The notes under the pieces are model-generated. The model saw nothing but the letters and a program-made list of their open reading frames with translations. It searched no databases and was not told where the DNA came from. Shown one piece after another: positions 14,673 through 25,481 of a stretch of 64,000 nucleotides of DNA. Source of the stretch: Onthophagus taurus (lineage: Eukaryota > Arthropoda > Insecta > Coleoptera > Scarabaeidae). Both the position numbers and the translations under genes were made by a program. Within the stretch, counting starts at the first letter, position 1. The number at the start of each line of letters is the position of its first letter. The DNA lies in assembly GCF_036711975.1 (NCBI RefSeq), contig NC_091970.1:11539501-11603500 (forward strand). The letters run 5' to 3'.

Positions 14673-15690
14673 TTAGGGCAAATGTAGGGCCTTAATGAAC
14701 CTTAGTATTGTCCTGAGGTCTTGAACCTTTATGTCGGTAGGTAACAGACGAGTTTTACCGAAGACGTTGTGCCTTAGACGTCCTCTGGCGACGCAATTGC
14801 ACAGTATATGTTCAGCAGTTTCTGACTCGTCGTTGCATAGTCGACAAGTTTGATCCTCAGCTTGTCCAATGTGGAAGAGGTGATATTTTAGGGGCACATG
14901 GCCGGTTAGGTAGCCTGAGAGCGTTCTTAGATCCCCTTTGCTGAGGCATAAAACCTCTTTGGTTTTGTTTTGCGACGGAGTTATCATACTCTTCGCTTGT
15001 CGCAAGGCTATCTTTGAAGCCTCCCAGTTGTTGATTATTTGTTTTAGGTGGCTTTTTTGTAGTCCACATCCAGGTTAGGGTCCAATGAAGGGCGTGTTTG
15101 CTGCCTCTTTGGCCAGCTTGTCGGCCTTCTCATTGCCCTCAATGTTGCTGTGACCTGGAACCCACCATAGGGTAACATCATTGCCCCTAGCGAGTTCTCT
15201 CAGGTTGTTGGTGCACTCTCTGATCAGTGCGGAGCCACACGTGTAGGCCTGAATTGCCTTTAAGGCGGCCCGACTGTCTGTGAAAATGTTTATGGATGCA
15301 CCTTTTTGTCCCTTCTGTAGGTTCAAAGCGGTGCAGAAGTTTATAGCAAGAACTTCTGCTTGGAAAATTGTTAAGTCCGAGCTGAGGGGCAATTTGGTGT
15401 GGCTATTTGGTCCACTGATGCCCATGCCTACTCCAGATCTTACTGTCTTTGAAGCATCGGTGTACCAGGCTAGGGCTCCTCCTTTCGCCCAATCATACCT
15501 GCTACTAAATATGACCTTATACGGTTGGTTGAAATTGTATTCCGTCGGTATAAGGTCCGTTTTAATTTCAATCAGGTGATTTAGACATGGGTCTTTGAGG
15601 ATCTCGAGGTGTCCTCTGAGATTACCCTGCATCAACTTGAGTGAAGAAACTGTTTTCAGTGATAAGGCACTTAAGGCTGCCTCCTTTTGT
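14673..15690 (-). pseudogene. LINE RNase H domain and C-terminal CCHC-like tail
   Basis: This is the 3' part of the LINE ORF2, in two reading frames separated by a frame break near 15010-15070. The RNase H domain (15635-15075) shows all four acidic catalytic positions: YTDAS, FQAEVLA, FTDSRAAL and NEKADKLA, and ends with the VPGHSNIEGNE motif. Downstream, at 15005-14673, is the Cys/His tail typical of these LINEs, with CRLCN.. and AEHILCNC. This reading frame was continuous with the reverse transcriptase before the mariner inserted. Removing the insertion and one TA restores the frame through LHIQKEAAL, which shows that the target was the dinucleotide TA. Confidence 0.85.
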
Positions 15691-15693
15691 ATA

Positions 15694-17755
15694 TACAGGG
15701 TGATTCATAAGTAATGGGTCAAATTGTAAATGTACGTTCAGGAGGCCAAAATAATAATATTTTCATTAACAATAATGGGTCTTAGTCTGCTCCTTACTGA
15801 GATACAGGATGTTAAAGCGAAAAAAATAAAATAGATTTTTGTTAATAGATCAGCTACTTTTCTACATAATGACTCATAGTTGACTTATAGTTTTTGTAAG
15901 GGTAAACAATAATGTGTGAGAGGATTTGAGTTAACTCATAGATGTCGCCACATGCGCCATATGAATTAGATGAAATCAGCTACAAATTTTTTATCGCTCA
16001 TTATTTTACAACATACTTGTTTAATTTGGATAGCCCCATCATTTCTGTAGAAAAAAGCTATACTTCTTTGATCTTGAAAATATTAACGATTTTCGAGATA
16101 TTTGAATTTTACTAATTCACTACACTACATTTCACGGTGGTCGACGTAGCATTAATCTGTTAAGACACAAGCATGGCATGGAATGTTGACATTTACCTAA
16201 CCGTAATTGATAATTGATAACAATATTAAACTGAAACCATAAAAAAATTACGTAATAAAACAATTTATTGTACGCCAGTTAATAAAACGAAATACAACAT
16301 TAGAACTAAGACCACTTACGACAACTGTTATCAAAACCTACATGTTAATGTTGTGCGAAGTTAAATTAAATTTAAGCTTAATTATGAGCTACTGCAAAAG
16401 GTTTTCAACATGTTTGGTTAAGGATTGTCTGACTTTAAAAAATGTAGCAGGATTATTTCGTATTGAATTGGCTGCATCTTGAATTCTATTCCATAACTCG
16501 TCTCGTGTATTTATAGTAGGTTCAGCATAGACCATTGATTTCATGTAACCCCACACATAAAAATCAAGTGGATCACTACCACGTCCAATCCAACGGTGAG
16601 GGAATGTTTCATTCAGATGTTCGCGCACAGCACGTGAAAAATGTGGAAGAGCACCGTCTTGCATGAACCACATATTTCTTCTTAGTTGTAATGGAAGATC
16701 TCCCAAGAGGTCGACTAAGTCATTATTTAAAAAAATTAAATATGACTCTCCATTTAAATTAGGAGGTAATTCAACTGCACCACACATTTATTTTAAACTC
16801 GTGCTGGAAATGTCTATCTTTTTTTAAACGAGGGTTTTCGGTTTCCCAGGCATGACTATTTCGCCAATTAAAAACTCCGCGTCTGGTAAAGGTTGCTTCA
16901 TCCGTGAAAAGAATGTTATTTAGGAATGTTGGATTATTATTCAATTTTCCTTTTAGCCACTGACAAAATTGAACTCTGATTCGATAATCTGTTGGAAGTA
17001 AATTTTGCACAGGTATAAAATGATAGGGATATAAATTTTCCTTGTGTAGTCACCGTTCTAGTCACGGATGGTTGGCTTATTCCAGTTGCTGCAGACAATC
17101 GACGAGTGCTTATTTCAGAATTTTGCGCAATTCTTACCAAAATTTCATCTTCTTGCTGCGGAGTGATAATCTTAGGACGTCCTGTATGATATTTTGGACG
17201 AAATGAACCTGTTTCACCCAATCGATTATAAATATTTTGAAATATCTTCCGGTTTGGCTGCCTTCTGTAAGGGTACATTTCACGATATTTTCTGGATGCT
17301 GCTTGCCCAGAAAAACGTTCTTGTGCGTAAACGCATAACATGTCTCTCATTTCTTCGTTTGAAAAGTGATTATGTCTCGGCATTTTGATTTATGTTAGGA
17401 CAAGAATGAATCAGTTTACTTAACAATAAAATGTTTTAAACTATTCATTAAACGTAAAAGCTCATTGACGTTTCATAATTCATATGGCGCATGTGGCGAC
17501 ATCTACGAGTTAACTCAAATCCTCTCACACATTATTGTTTACCCTTACAAAAACTATAAGTCAACTATGAGTCATTATGTAGAAAAGTAGCTGATCTATT
17601 AACAAAAATCTATTTTATTTTTTTCGCTTTAACATCCTGTATCTCAGTAAGGAGCAGACTAATTGTAAGATCCATTATTGTTAATGAAAATATTATTATT
17701 TTGGCCTCTGAACGTACATTTACAATTTGGCCCATTACTTATGAATCACCCTGTA
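15694..17755 (-). mobile_element. Mariner-like element with ~275-bp TIRs, inserted into the LINE
   Basis: The termini are TACAGGGTGATTCATAAG at 15694 and its inverted copy ending CCCTGTA at 17755, both next to TA. The inverted repeats are long, roughly 15694-15968 and 17480-17755, and match closely along their length, far longer than the ~30 bp usual in mariner. The insertion disrupts the LINE between the reverse transcriptase and RNase H segments. It carries one transposase gene on the minus strand, now broken. It is the youngest insertion in this nest. Confidence 0.9.
16389..17383 (-). pseudogene. Mariner-like transposase with DUF4817-type N-terminus (broken)
   Basis: Three minus-strand pieces are collinear: 17383 to about 17010, 17010-16771 and 16787-16389. 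The first begins MPRHNHFSNEEMRDM and is a helix-turn-helix region of the DUF4817 kind (FSNEE.RDML, Y..MYPYRRQPN, GSFRPK), followed by a second HTH (STRRLSAATGISQPSV). The middle piece holds the first catalytic Asp in FTDEATF. The last holds the second in MQDGALPHF and the distal DPLDFYVWGYMK block. The usual SPDLNPLDF stretch is shortened to GSDPLDF, so residues are missing next to the third catalytic position. Frame breaks near 17010 and 16780 make it inactive. Confidence 0.85.
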
Positions 17756-19492
17756 TATGTGGAGCGGTGTGAGACCGAGTAGGGCTTCCAAAGCAGCCGT
17801 CGGACAGGATCTCATTGCACCCGTTATGTTAAGACATGCTAACCGCTGGATTTGTGCCAGCTGTTGTTGAGCTGTCTTATGTTTTGTTTTTGGCCACCAA
17901 ACCAATAAGGCGTTGGCGACCATGGGTCTGATTATTGCTACGTAGGCCCAATGAGCCATTCGTGGTTTGAGACCCCAGTTCCTTCCTAGGAGCCTGCGGC
18001 AGATCTGGTTTGCCATGATGGCCTTTTTCCTCACCTTATCTAAGTGTGAGTTCCAGTTTAGTTTACTGTCAAGTATTACCCCTAGGTATTTAGTTTCTGT
18101 TTTGAGGTTAATAGTTCTACTTTCAATGGAGGGTGCTTTTATTTGTAGCTTCCTTCTCCGAGTGAAAGGGACTATTTCGATTTTATTGGGATTGATGCTG
18201 AGCCCATTGCTTCTGCACCAAGTACTGGTGAGTAGTAGGGCTTTCTGCATTAGCTGAGTTATGATTGAATCATATTTACCTCGGATTGTGATTACCAGGT
18301 CATCAGCATACCCTTGTATCTTAAATCCGTTTTTAGTTAGGGTGTTCATCAAGTCATCAACTACCAGGCACCATAATAGAGGTGATAGCACTCCCCCTTG
18401 GGGACATCCTCTTAGCGCCTTTATAGTCAGCGACTCGCCTCCCAGACTGGCTGTGATCTGCCGACTTTTCAACATGGCTATACACCACTTGATTGTCGAC
18501 GGATGTATGTCTTTTACGTTTAGAGCCTTCTCTATGGATTCATATGAGGTGTTATCAAACGCACCCTCTATATCTATGAAAGCACAAAGGGCTATCTCTT
18601 TGGTTGCAATTGCCTCCTCTAAGGTGCTAGTCAAAGCATGGAGAGCGGTAATTGTTGATTTTGCTTTCTGGTAAGCATGTTGGCTAGGGTGGAGTGAATT
18701 TGTGAGAAGCACTCCATTCCTTAGGTATTGATCGATTACCTTTTCCATCCCTTTGAGGAGAAATGAAGTTAGGCTAATTGGTCTGTACGCCTTGGGGTCC
18801 GCGTTTGAACGCCTACCACCTTTAGGTATGAAGACCACCTTTACTTTCCTCCATAGAGCTAGCTATATATAGGGATATTATTATTGGGAGAAGGTCTTCT
18901 AAGCCTTTTTGCAGAAAGATAGGCAGAATTCCGTCTCCTCTAGGCGATTTTAGGGGCTTGAAATTCGAGATAGCCCACCTTACTTAGTTGGGTGTGAAAA
19001 TATTCCCAGCTGTGCTGCGAACCCTACCTGATGGACGGGTTATGTCCATTACTTCAGGGTCGGCATCTGCATGGGGGCAGACTTTTGAGGAAGGAAAGTG
19101 TGTGTTCAGTAGGAGCTCCAACGATTCCTTGGCATCCTCTGTATATTTACCATTTTGTTTGCATAGGTGGCCTAGATCAGTGTTGTGATCTTTTGCCAAG
19201 ATCTTATGCAGACGAGCAACTGTAGGCGTATTGTCTATGCCTTCACAGAAGCTGCGCCAGGTTTTTCTTTTGGCTTTGCGGATAGCCAAGTTATATTCCG
19301 TTAGGGCTTTTCTATAGACATCCCATGTTTGCTCGAGTTTGGAATTCCTGACTTTATTATATAGTCTTCTAACCATGACTCGCTGGTTTTCAAGGTCCTT
19401 ATTCCACCAAGGCACATTGGATTGTGCTCTTTTGTGTTTTATTGGACAGCTTGATTCATACGCACTATGTATGAGATTGTTTAGTTGAACAG
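17756..19492 (-). pseudogene. LINE reverse transcriptase ORF2 fragment
   Basis: The upstream part (19492-18984) is the connector between endonuclease and RT, with VPWWNKDLE and an Arg/Lys-rich segment. It hits an in-frame stop at about 18984. The region 18985-18838 continues the family block FKPLKSPRGDG but shifts frame near 18855. The RT core follows (18838-17756) with PKGGRR.ADPKAYRPIS, motif A (AFIDIEGAFDN), motif B (CPQGGVLSPLLW), motif C (GYADDLVI) and the thumb block TKYLGVILDSKLNW. The core is open and recognisable, but the stop, the frameshift and the downstream mariner make the copy nonfunctional. Confidence 0.88.
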
Positions 19493-19506
19493 AGGGAAAT
19501 AGGTAT

Positions 19507-19878
19507 GTAGCAGTTGGTAACACCGGAACACTTGAAAATAGAAATTTTGAATTGACAATTAGAAACTGTCAAAACACAAAATATATTCACCTGAAAAAAA
19601 TGTTTCATGTACACCTCCCAAAATAAGAGAAATTGCTCAGAGTCAATATGTCCTCATCATTGTGGACCTTGTATTCGATGCTAAGAACGTGTTTAAACAT
19701 CCATAGACAAAAATTGTCACATTGACAACTAGAAAAATTAATGACCCAATGTCACCAACTTGAACTGGTTCCATAAAATGTTACTAAAATCTCATTACAG
19801 CATCGGATGCTGTAAGGAGTCTCATTACAGCACCCGTTTGAGTACTGTTATAGCTTCCATTACCGTAGCGAATTACAA
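19507..19878. repeat. Dispersed repeat segment carrying a palindromic module
   Basis: This segment, with its counterpart left of the LINE (about 14487-14565), was inserted into the left arm of the mariner before the LINE landed in it. The end at 19757-19877 is about 90% identical by eye to 63412-63535 and contains the small inverted repeat CATTACAGCATC..GATGCTGTAA. No coding potential. Its class is unknown; a MITE or other short nonautonomous element is possible. Confidence 0.6.
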
Positions 19879-20649
19879 AAAGAATAAAACCAAGGGGGAC
19901 AACTTTTTATGCAAAAATTGACTCACTCACTTCAACCCCCCGCCGCCAGAAACCAACCCCTTAAAAATCTTAAATGGAAAGGGATACCTCATTTTAAAGG
20001 TCTTTTAAGGTACTACATGTTAGTATTTATTTTTTTTTATATTGATCGATTCGTTTTCGAAATTTCCCGCTTTAATTAATATTAAAAACTTTAATCACCT
20101 TCTTAAAAGCAAGAATAAGTAATCTTTTATTATTAATTTATAAAATTAAATTACCATGTTCGTTTTTACAACGACCATTAAACATTTATTATTTCGGAGC
20201 AATCCGAAATCTTTGATATTTAGGTTATTTTGACAATGATATACCTATGTTGGCTAGCTTGCCTGGCGTCTGTCAGAGATGTTTAGAAAAAACGATTTCT
20301 GTTTCATTTTTCTTTTCTTTTAGGTTTATTTGGTTATTACTTAAACAACTTTTAACTACTTGAAACGTTCTATTTTATTTTCAGTTATTTAATTATGTAC
20401 AAAAACTTTTTGCAGAGAAAATCAACTTAATAATTGTTCAAAGTGTTGTCCGTTATTAGCTAAACAATGGTACAACCGTTGTTCAAAACTACGGCGCACA
20501 TTTTCAAAAACTTCCCTTTGAATTCCGCGGCAAGCTGCAGTAATTCTCTGACGAAGTTCTTCTAAATTTTGAGGTTGAGGGGTAAATACAACAGACTTTA
20601 AATGACCCCATAAAGAAAGTCTAATGACGTCAAAGCACAAAGCTGGTAC

Positions 20650-21235
20650 AAATACGATACTAAACAAATAAAAATTCAAAACAAAACAGCTTTGTGCCAA
20701 CATTCTGTAACTTTAAGTCATAAGTTTGATTTCGATAATCCTAAGATATTAATAACAAATAAAAACATACAAATAAGGAAAAATTTAGAGATGTAGGAAG
20801 AATAGGAGCACATTATGCGGATATTTTAAATAAATTAGTGATATAATAGAATATGGGAGAGAAAACAGGTTTCGGACAAAGGAATACAATTGTTATCTGA
20901 CCTTGTATGAAAATTTCTCTTAGACTTGATTCGTAAGCATGATAAGATGTATCGGAATAAATTTAAGAAACAATTAATGATGAAAATTGATGAATAGTCT
21001 TAGGTAAGAATCATATTCTATAAACTAAACAAAAAAAATCTTTTGTGATTTAAGTGTATGGAGATTGTTTTTCATGTTTGTAATAGTAATTATGTTATTT
21101 TTAATTTAGTAATTCGTGTTTCTTTAGATAAGAGTACTATTAACCTGATGATGGGAACATTTCCCGAAACGTCGTTATAATTGGAGTTTTAGAAATAAAG
21201 GAGGGAATGATGTCACAATTTTTATAATAAAATAT
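20650..21235 (+). mobile_element. Short insertion with hammerhead-like motif near its 3' end
   Basis: This stretch interrupts the mariner transposase and has no coding potential. Near its right end, 21145-21173 reads CTGATGATGGGAACATTTCC followed by CGAAACGTC, the core order of a hammerhead ribozyme; an AT-rich tail with AATAAA follows. In animals such minimal hammerheads occur in Penelope-like retroelements and retrozymes. Assignment to such an element is inference from the motif alone, and the boundaries are set only by where the transposase frame is lost and resumes. Confidence 0.45.
21145..21173 (+). ncRNA. Candidate minimal hammerhead ribozyme motif
   Basis: The conserved core CUGAUGA (21145-21151) is followed by a 5-bp stem GGGAA/UUCCC with a CAU loop, then GAA-ACGU-C, where the ACGU palindrome gives a two-pair stem III (A15.1-U16.1) and C would be the cleavage-site base. 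Outside the core, AAC (21142-21144) pairs with GUU (21174-21176), and AUU/AAU can extend stem I past a bulge. One extra U lies between the core and stem II, which is not canonical. Cleavage is untested. Confidence 0.45.
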
Positions 21236-22330
21236 ACCAAAGCCTCCATAAACTAAAAATTATAGATCTGCAGTTATGTTTATTTACAAATCCATTTAAA
21301 GAAAAAGTGCATTCATCCCTAAAGCAGATATTTTTCACAAAAACGTTGTTATTATTAATAATAGTGGTCACTTCTTCACAAAACTGTATTCTCATGTCAA
21401 AATCGTCTTCAGTTAGCTCTTGATGTATTTTCAATTTATAAGGATGGAATTTGTGAAGTTTTACAACTTTATGAACAGAACCCAAGGATATACCAGTTGC
21501 ACGAGATACCTAAGTATTGGGGTTGATACCGAAATGACCCAACACTTCCAGTTGAGCGGTTTCATTCAAAACTCTCGACTCATTATGTTTTATGTTGGCA
21601 ACGGACCCAGTCTGAGTGAATTTCTTCATGCCTTTAATTAAAAATTGCGGCAGTTCGTCGAGCACATTCATTTTGCCATTATAGCTGTTTTATTTAAATA
21701 ACTTTGTTAAGTGGATAACACAAAGTTGTTTAAGTAATAACCAAATTGCACTTTTATTTTATTCTTTTCTCGCACTGTGAGCCTGCTTATAACTCGTTTA
21801 TAGAAAGAGAAAAATTTCGTCTCTTTTTTTCCTTTTTTTGGCCATTCGAGTCAATTCATACAGGTTTAATGTAAAATACTTTCAATAAAATTTAGTTTAA
21901 TTCATAATTATACGTGTTTAGTTTTCTTAAATATTTCCGATTGCTCCGAAATAATAAAGGATTAATGGTCGTTGTAAAAACGAACATGGTAATTTAATTT
22001 TATAAATTAATAATAAAAGATTACTTATTCTTGCTTTTAAGAAGGTGATTAATGTTTTTAATATTAATTAAAGCGAGAAATACAAAACAAAGATTTTCGC
22101 AAAAATTTCGAAAACGAATCGATCAACCTTAAAAGACCTTTAAAATGAGGTATCCCTTTCCATTTAAGATTTTTAAGGGGTTGGTTTCTGGCGGCGGGGG
22201 GTTGAAGTGTGAATTTTTGCATAAAAAGTTGTCCCCCTTGGTATTATTCTTTACCTATTTCAGCGGTTTTCTTTTTAAACTTCCGGATTTACAGAAATTG
22301 AGATGGAAAGTTTTGAAATGAACACCTGTA

Positions 22331-22993
22331 TACTATCTCCTATATCGCTGACTCCCTATCTATGCCATGTAAGCAATGAGTGGCGAGCGTTTCCATCAAA
22401 GGCAGATGGAATGATATATTGTCTGTCCGAAAGCGCTTGCTTGAATCGTAAATTTTAAAGAGTTTGAAGTGTATTTGTGCAGCTTTAAAATGCAATTATT
22501 ATAGAGGGTTTACTTTAACTATAAATTATCATTGATGCATCAAATAAATTAGAATATATGTACTTTTGTGTGAAATTGAGGTTGAATATTGCTTTAAATA
22601 TCAACTTTATATAGGTTGTTCATTAAACATTATATTCTTTAAAATTCAATTGATACATATATACATAGTAATTATTAAAAATGTGTACCAAAATATAGTT
22701 ATTAATTTTTAACATAATTTGTGAGCTCACGCTATTTAATGAAGTTGTTACATTAATCAAAGTTATAAAATATGTACTTAGGTACTTACTATTTAATATT
22801 CTATCATACAATTTTCATCGATGTAATTATTAATTAAATTTTTAAGAAAAATGTTTCAAAAAAGGACGACTTTGAATTCTTTTGCTGCTATTAATTTTTA
22901 ATTCACCGTCCAATAAGATAAAAGCGTACTCACCACGTGCTCACACATGCCTCTTGAGTAGAAGGGGGCATGACAGAGACAAATATACAGGTA
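22331..22993. other. Intergenic stretch without recognised features
   Basis: The first ~25 bp (TACTATCTCCTATATCGCTG onward) is the inverted copy of 27317-27343, the flank of another element, so it belongs to an older shared repeat. The rest is AT-rich without convincing ORF, RNA gene or inverted repeat. The 62-codon minus-strand ORF at 22623-22811 is low complexity and probably not a gene. Confidence 0.5.
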
Positions 22994-23046
22994 ATTGGAA
23001 TAAAAGGCTTAATTGGCCCAAAACGATGATTTATTCATTTAAATAA

Positions 23047-23089
23047 GTGCTACACGTGTTTCGCCCCTTCTAGAGGCTTCGACAGGCAC
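23047..23089 (-). ncRNA. Hammerhead-like motif, left arm of foldback element
   Basis: Read on the minus strand from 23089, this is identical to the right-arm motif at 23690-23732, because the arms are inverted copies. The same stems I, II and III can be drawn, and the core again reads CUGUCGA instead of CUGANGA. Confidence 0.35.
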
Positions 23090-23689
23090 GACGTCAATAG
23101 TTTTACGACAATCTTGAAGGAGTCTGTTTTGTCTTCATCATGTTCTCGTTTGATTGTTATAATTGTATGTTATCGAAATTTCAAAGTATGAGGCAGAGAT
23201 ATTATTTTTAAGCCTCTGTTCCGCAAAAGCACCGAGAAGAACCACTCAATCAAAGTTCCAATTATATTTTATTATTCTTTTTCACAATACCATTTATCAA
23301 ATGTCAAAATTGTAAAAACTCGTTGAAGTTGTCAATGTGAAGGTTTATATCTATTCCGTGTGTTTCTCACGTTTCACTTAACCTCAAAATGTCCACTATT
23401 ATTGGTTTGGGTCATAAAATATAATCAAAATTCTAAAAATTATCCAAATATGTTGGTGAAATGTTGAATATTTGTTTTGAGTTAGCAAGGATGTTGAAAA
23501 TAATGAGCGAAGAACCAATTAATCTTTTTGTATGAGTCGTACCTACTAGTGTGAATGATGGTGGTGGACAGTCCACCACCATCTGCCTCATACTTTGAAA
23601 TTTCGATAACATACAATTATAACAATCAAACGAGAACATGATGAAGACAAAACAGACTCCTTCAAGATTGTCGTAAAACTATTGACGTC

Positions 23690-23732
23690 GTGCCTGTCGA
23701 AGCCTCTAGAAGGGGCGAAACACGTGTAGCAC
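23690..23732 (+). ncRNA. Hammerhead-like motif, right arm of foldback element
   Basis: The order fits a type I hammerhead: stem I 5' strand GUGC, core CUGUCGA, stem II GCCUC/GGGGC with a UAGAA loop, GAA, stem III as the palindrome ACACGUGU, cleavage-position A, and stem I 3' strand GCAC. Two departures from the consensus: the core should be CUGANGA (A6 is U here), and one unpaired A precedes stem II. It may therefore be a decayed ribozyme or a fortuitous structure. Confidence 0.4.
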
Positions 23733-23829
23733 TTATTTAAATGAATAAATCATCGTTTTGGGCCAATTAAGCCTTTTATTCCAATAACAATTTTTAAACG
23801 ATGTACCTGGAACAAACCCTAGCGAAATA

Positions 23830-25479
23830 TACAGGTGTCCCGCAACGATTGTACAATACTGCATCAGCGTATTCTCTGATCGAAAACAGACAAGAAAAGT
23901 CTAATAAACATAGGTCCGAAAATGGACCAATTTCGAGATATTCAAAGTTTTAGTTTCATAAGCTGACCTATTGTAAACATCATTAATTCTAACGATTTAG
24001 ATGCAGTAATTATATGATTACCATGGTTACGATGGTTAAGATAAAATTTAATAAATAATAAGATAATATTAAGTTAATTAATACAGTTCATTAATAATTT
24101 AACAAAACAAGTAACAAAGATTGTCGAAGAAAACCGTTCAACCAGCATAAAAACAACGAATATTTAACAAATTGGAAAAGATTCATGTCATAATAAATGT
24201 TCAATATGCGCACCATTTACTTCTAAACACAAACGGATACGTTTTCTAAATAAACTTCTAATGCGTTCAAAGATACCAGGAATTTGTTTTACTGTGTCAA
24301 ATGCGTTACTAATTTTATTCTTCAAATCCTGCACATTTTGAACGTCTTCAGAATAAACAATTTGTTTTAAATGTCCCCAAAACCAAAAATCTAACGGATT
24401 TAAATCTGGTGAACGAGGTGGCCCTCCTCGGCCAATCCACTTATTGCCAAATCTGTTATTTAAGTATGCTCGAGTAGCGCGTGCATAATCGTGCATAAAG
24501 TAGCAATCTTCTAGAATTTGTTGAGGTAATTCATCAAATGCCTCTGTAAGGTCATTTTGTAAAAAATGTATGTAGGCATCGGCTGTCAATCTCTTTGGAA
24601 CCTATAACTCCAGCCCATACATTAACACTGAATCGCCACTGATGATGAGTTTCTAGTATTGCATGGGGATTTTCATCGCTTCAAACGTGCGCATTATGAA
24701 TATTAAAAATTCCGCTTTGAGTAAATGTTGCTTCATCCGTAAATACAATGTTTATGGGAAAGTCGACGTTTACTACCTCCTGTATGGCCCACCTACAAAA
24801 AATCTCTCTTTTTTCGCCATCATTTTCTGTTAGAGCTTAAACGGTGTTGTAATGATAAGAATAAAGCAACTGCTCCCTTAAAATGCGGTGAACGGTTGTT
24901 TTGTTAATGTTTTCTTGTGCAGAAATTCTTCTAATGCTGGTTCATCGACTCTTCTCAAAAGTGCTTCTTCTAATTCCACCGGCCTTGTGTAATGTCTCTC
25001 CATGGAATGGCTGTGGGTTACGCTTCCCGTTTCTTTTAATCTGAGAAATAGTCTGCTAAAGGTGTGACTATTAGGCAATCGTCTGTTCGGGAACCTTTGC
25101 GCGTAATGACGAGCTGCTAACGACGCATTTCCATCAGCTAGTCCGTAACAATACACCATATCCGCCATCTCTTCCTTGGAGTAATTAATAGGAGCCATAC
25201 TTAATAGTTTTATTAAATTAAATAGTAAAATAATAATTTCGTGAAGTATTATTATTTTTTTTTTGATTAGACAACTTATCGTAATCATAGTAACGACTTA
25301 ATTATTATAAAAACAAATTTAAATTCATGATGTTAACAATATCAACTTATGAAACTAAATCTTTGAATATCTCGAAAATGGTCCATATTCGGACCTATGT
25401 TTATTAGGCTTTTTTTTGTTTATTTTTGCTCATAGAATACGCTGATGCAGTTTTGTACAATCGTTGCGGGACACCTGTA
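23830..25479 (-). mobile_element. Mariner-like element with ~140-bp TIRs
   Basis: The ends are TACAGGTGTCCCGCAACG at 23830 and its inverted copy ending CCTGTA at 25479, both beside TA. The arms (about 23830-23970 and 25340-25479) match over about 140 bp, with small differences. One transposase gene is encoded on the minus strand. The right-hand TA is shared with the next element, which begins at 25482, so one element inserted against the terminus of the other. Confidence 0.88.
24188..25288 (-). pseudogene. Mariner-like transposase with DUF4817-type N-terminus (broken)
   Basis: The N-terminal part (25288-24878, likely start MAPINYSKEEMADMVYCYG at about 25198) has the DUF4817-like HTH with FPNRRLPN and RLKETGSV. 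It loses its frame near 24880. The region 24880-24600 carries the first catalytic block in other frames. The C-terminal part (24589-24188) shows the second Asp in FMHD, with the usual GAPxH lost (HDYARATRAYL), and an intact distal block SPDLNPLDFWFWGHLK. It is related to the transposase at 16389-17383 but clearly a different family member. Dead through several frame breaks and the missing residues. Confidence 0.85.
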
Positions 25480-25481
25480 TA

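Larger units (their letters stand above)
14580..19492 (-). mobile_element. 5'-truncated non-LTR retrotransposon (LINE with RNase H domain)
   Basis: A minus-strand LINE, flanked by a perfect 14-bp target-site duplication AGGGAAATAGGTAT at 14566-14579 and 19493-19506. The 3' end carries an (ATT)n tail, seen on the plus strand at 14579-14597. The element lacks the endonuclease region, so it is 5'-truncated. It contains the end of the connector, a reverse transcriptase and an RNase H domain, and is split by a mariner insertion (15694-17755). RNase H places it among I/LOA/R1-like clades; the exact clade is uncertain. Confidence 0.88.
20422..21680 (-). pseudogene. Mariner-like transposase remnant split by a ~0.6-kb insertion
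   Basis: At 21680-21490 the minus strand shows the HTH region (MNVLDELPQFLIKGMKKF and SRATGISLGSVHKV, with frame breaks). At 21485-21240 it continues through LTEDDFDMRIQFCEE to the first catalytic Asp in FRDECTFSLNGFV. At about 20650-20422 lies the C-terminus: WGHLKSVVF.PQPQNLEELRQRI and the HFEQLL end. The second catalytic Asp region is absent, replaced by the insertion at about 20650-21235. A single-base frame break precedes the WGHLK block. This was the gene of the outer long-TIR element. Confidence 0.75.
14399..22330 (-). mobile_element. Long-TIR mariner-like element, interrupted by nested insertions
   Basis: The ends are TACAGGATGTTCATTTCAG at 14399 and its inverted partner finishing CCTGTA at 22330, both beside TA. 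The inverted repeats are long. The outer 88 bp (14399-14486) pair with 22250-22330. The rest of the left arm resumes after an insertion, at about 19878-20215, and pairs with about 21925-22255. The total TIR is about 0.4 kb. The insertion in the left arm contains a LINE with its own mariner. Remnants of this element's transposase lie on the minus strand at 20422-21680. The element is dead, but its nesting order can be read. The TACAGG termini and TA flanks are those of Tc1/mariner transposons. Confidence 0.75.
22994..23785. mobile_element. Foldback element with 204-bp arms
   Basis: Left arm 22994-23197 and right arm 23582-23785 are near-perfect inverted copies around a 384-bp centre. A perfect 13-bp hairpin (GATGGTGGTGGAC at 23557-23569 with GTCCACCACCATC at 23571-23583) sits at the inner edge of the right arm. 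Each arm contains the same hammerhead-like motif, plus strand in the right arm and minus in the left. The centre has no recognisable gene. A nonautonomous TIR transposon is likely; its family is unknown. Confidence 0.8.

Noticed and set aside
17967..18674. Plus-strand ORFs of 96 and 137 codons
   Set aside because: Antisense shadows of the LINE reverse transcriptase, whose motifs A-C are clear on the minus strand.
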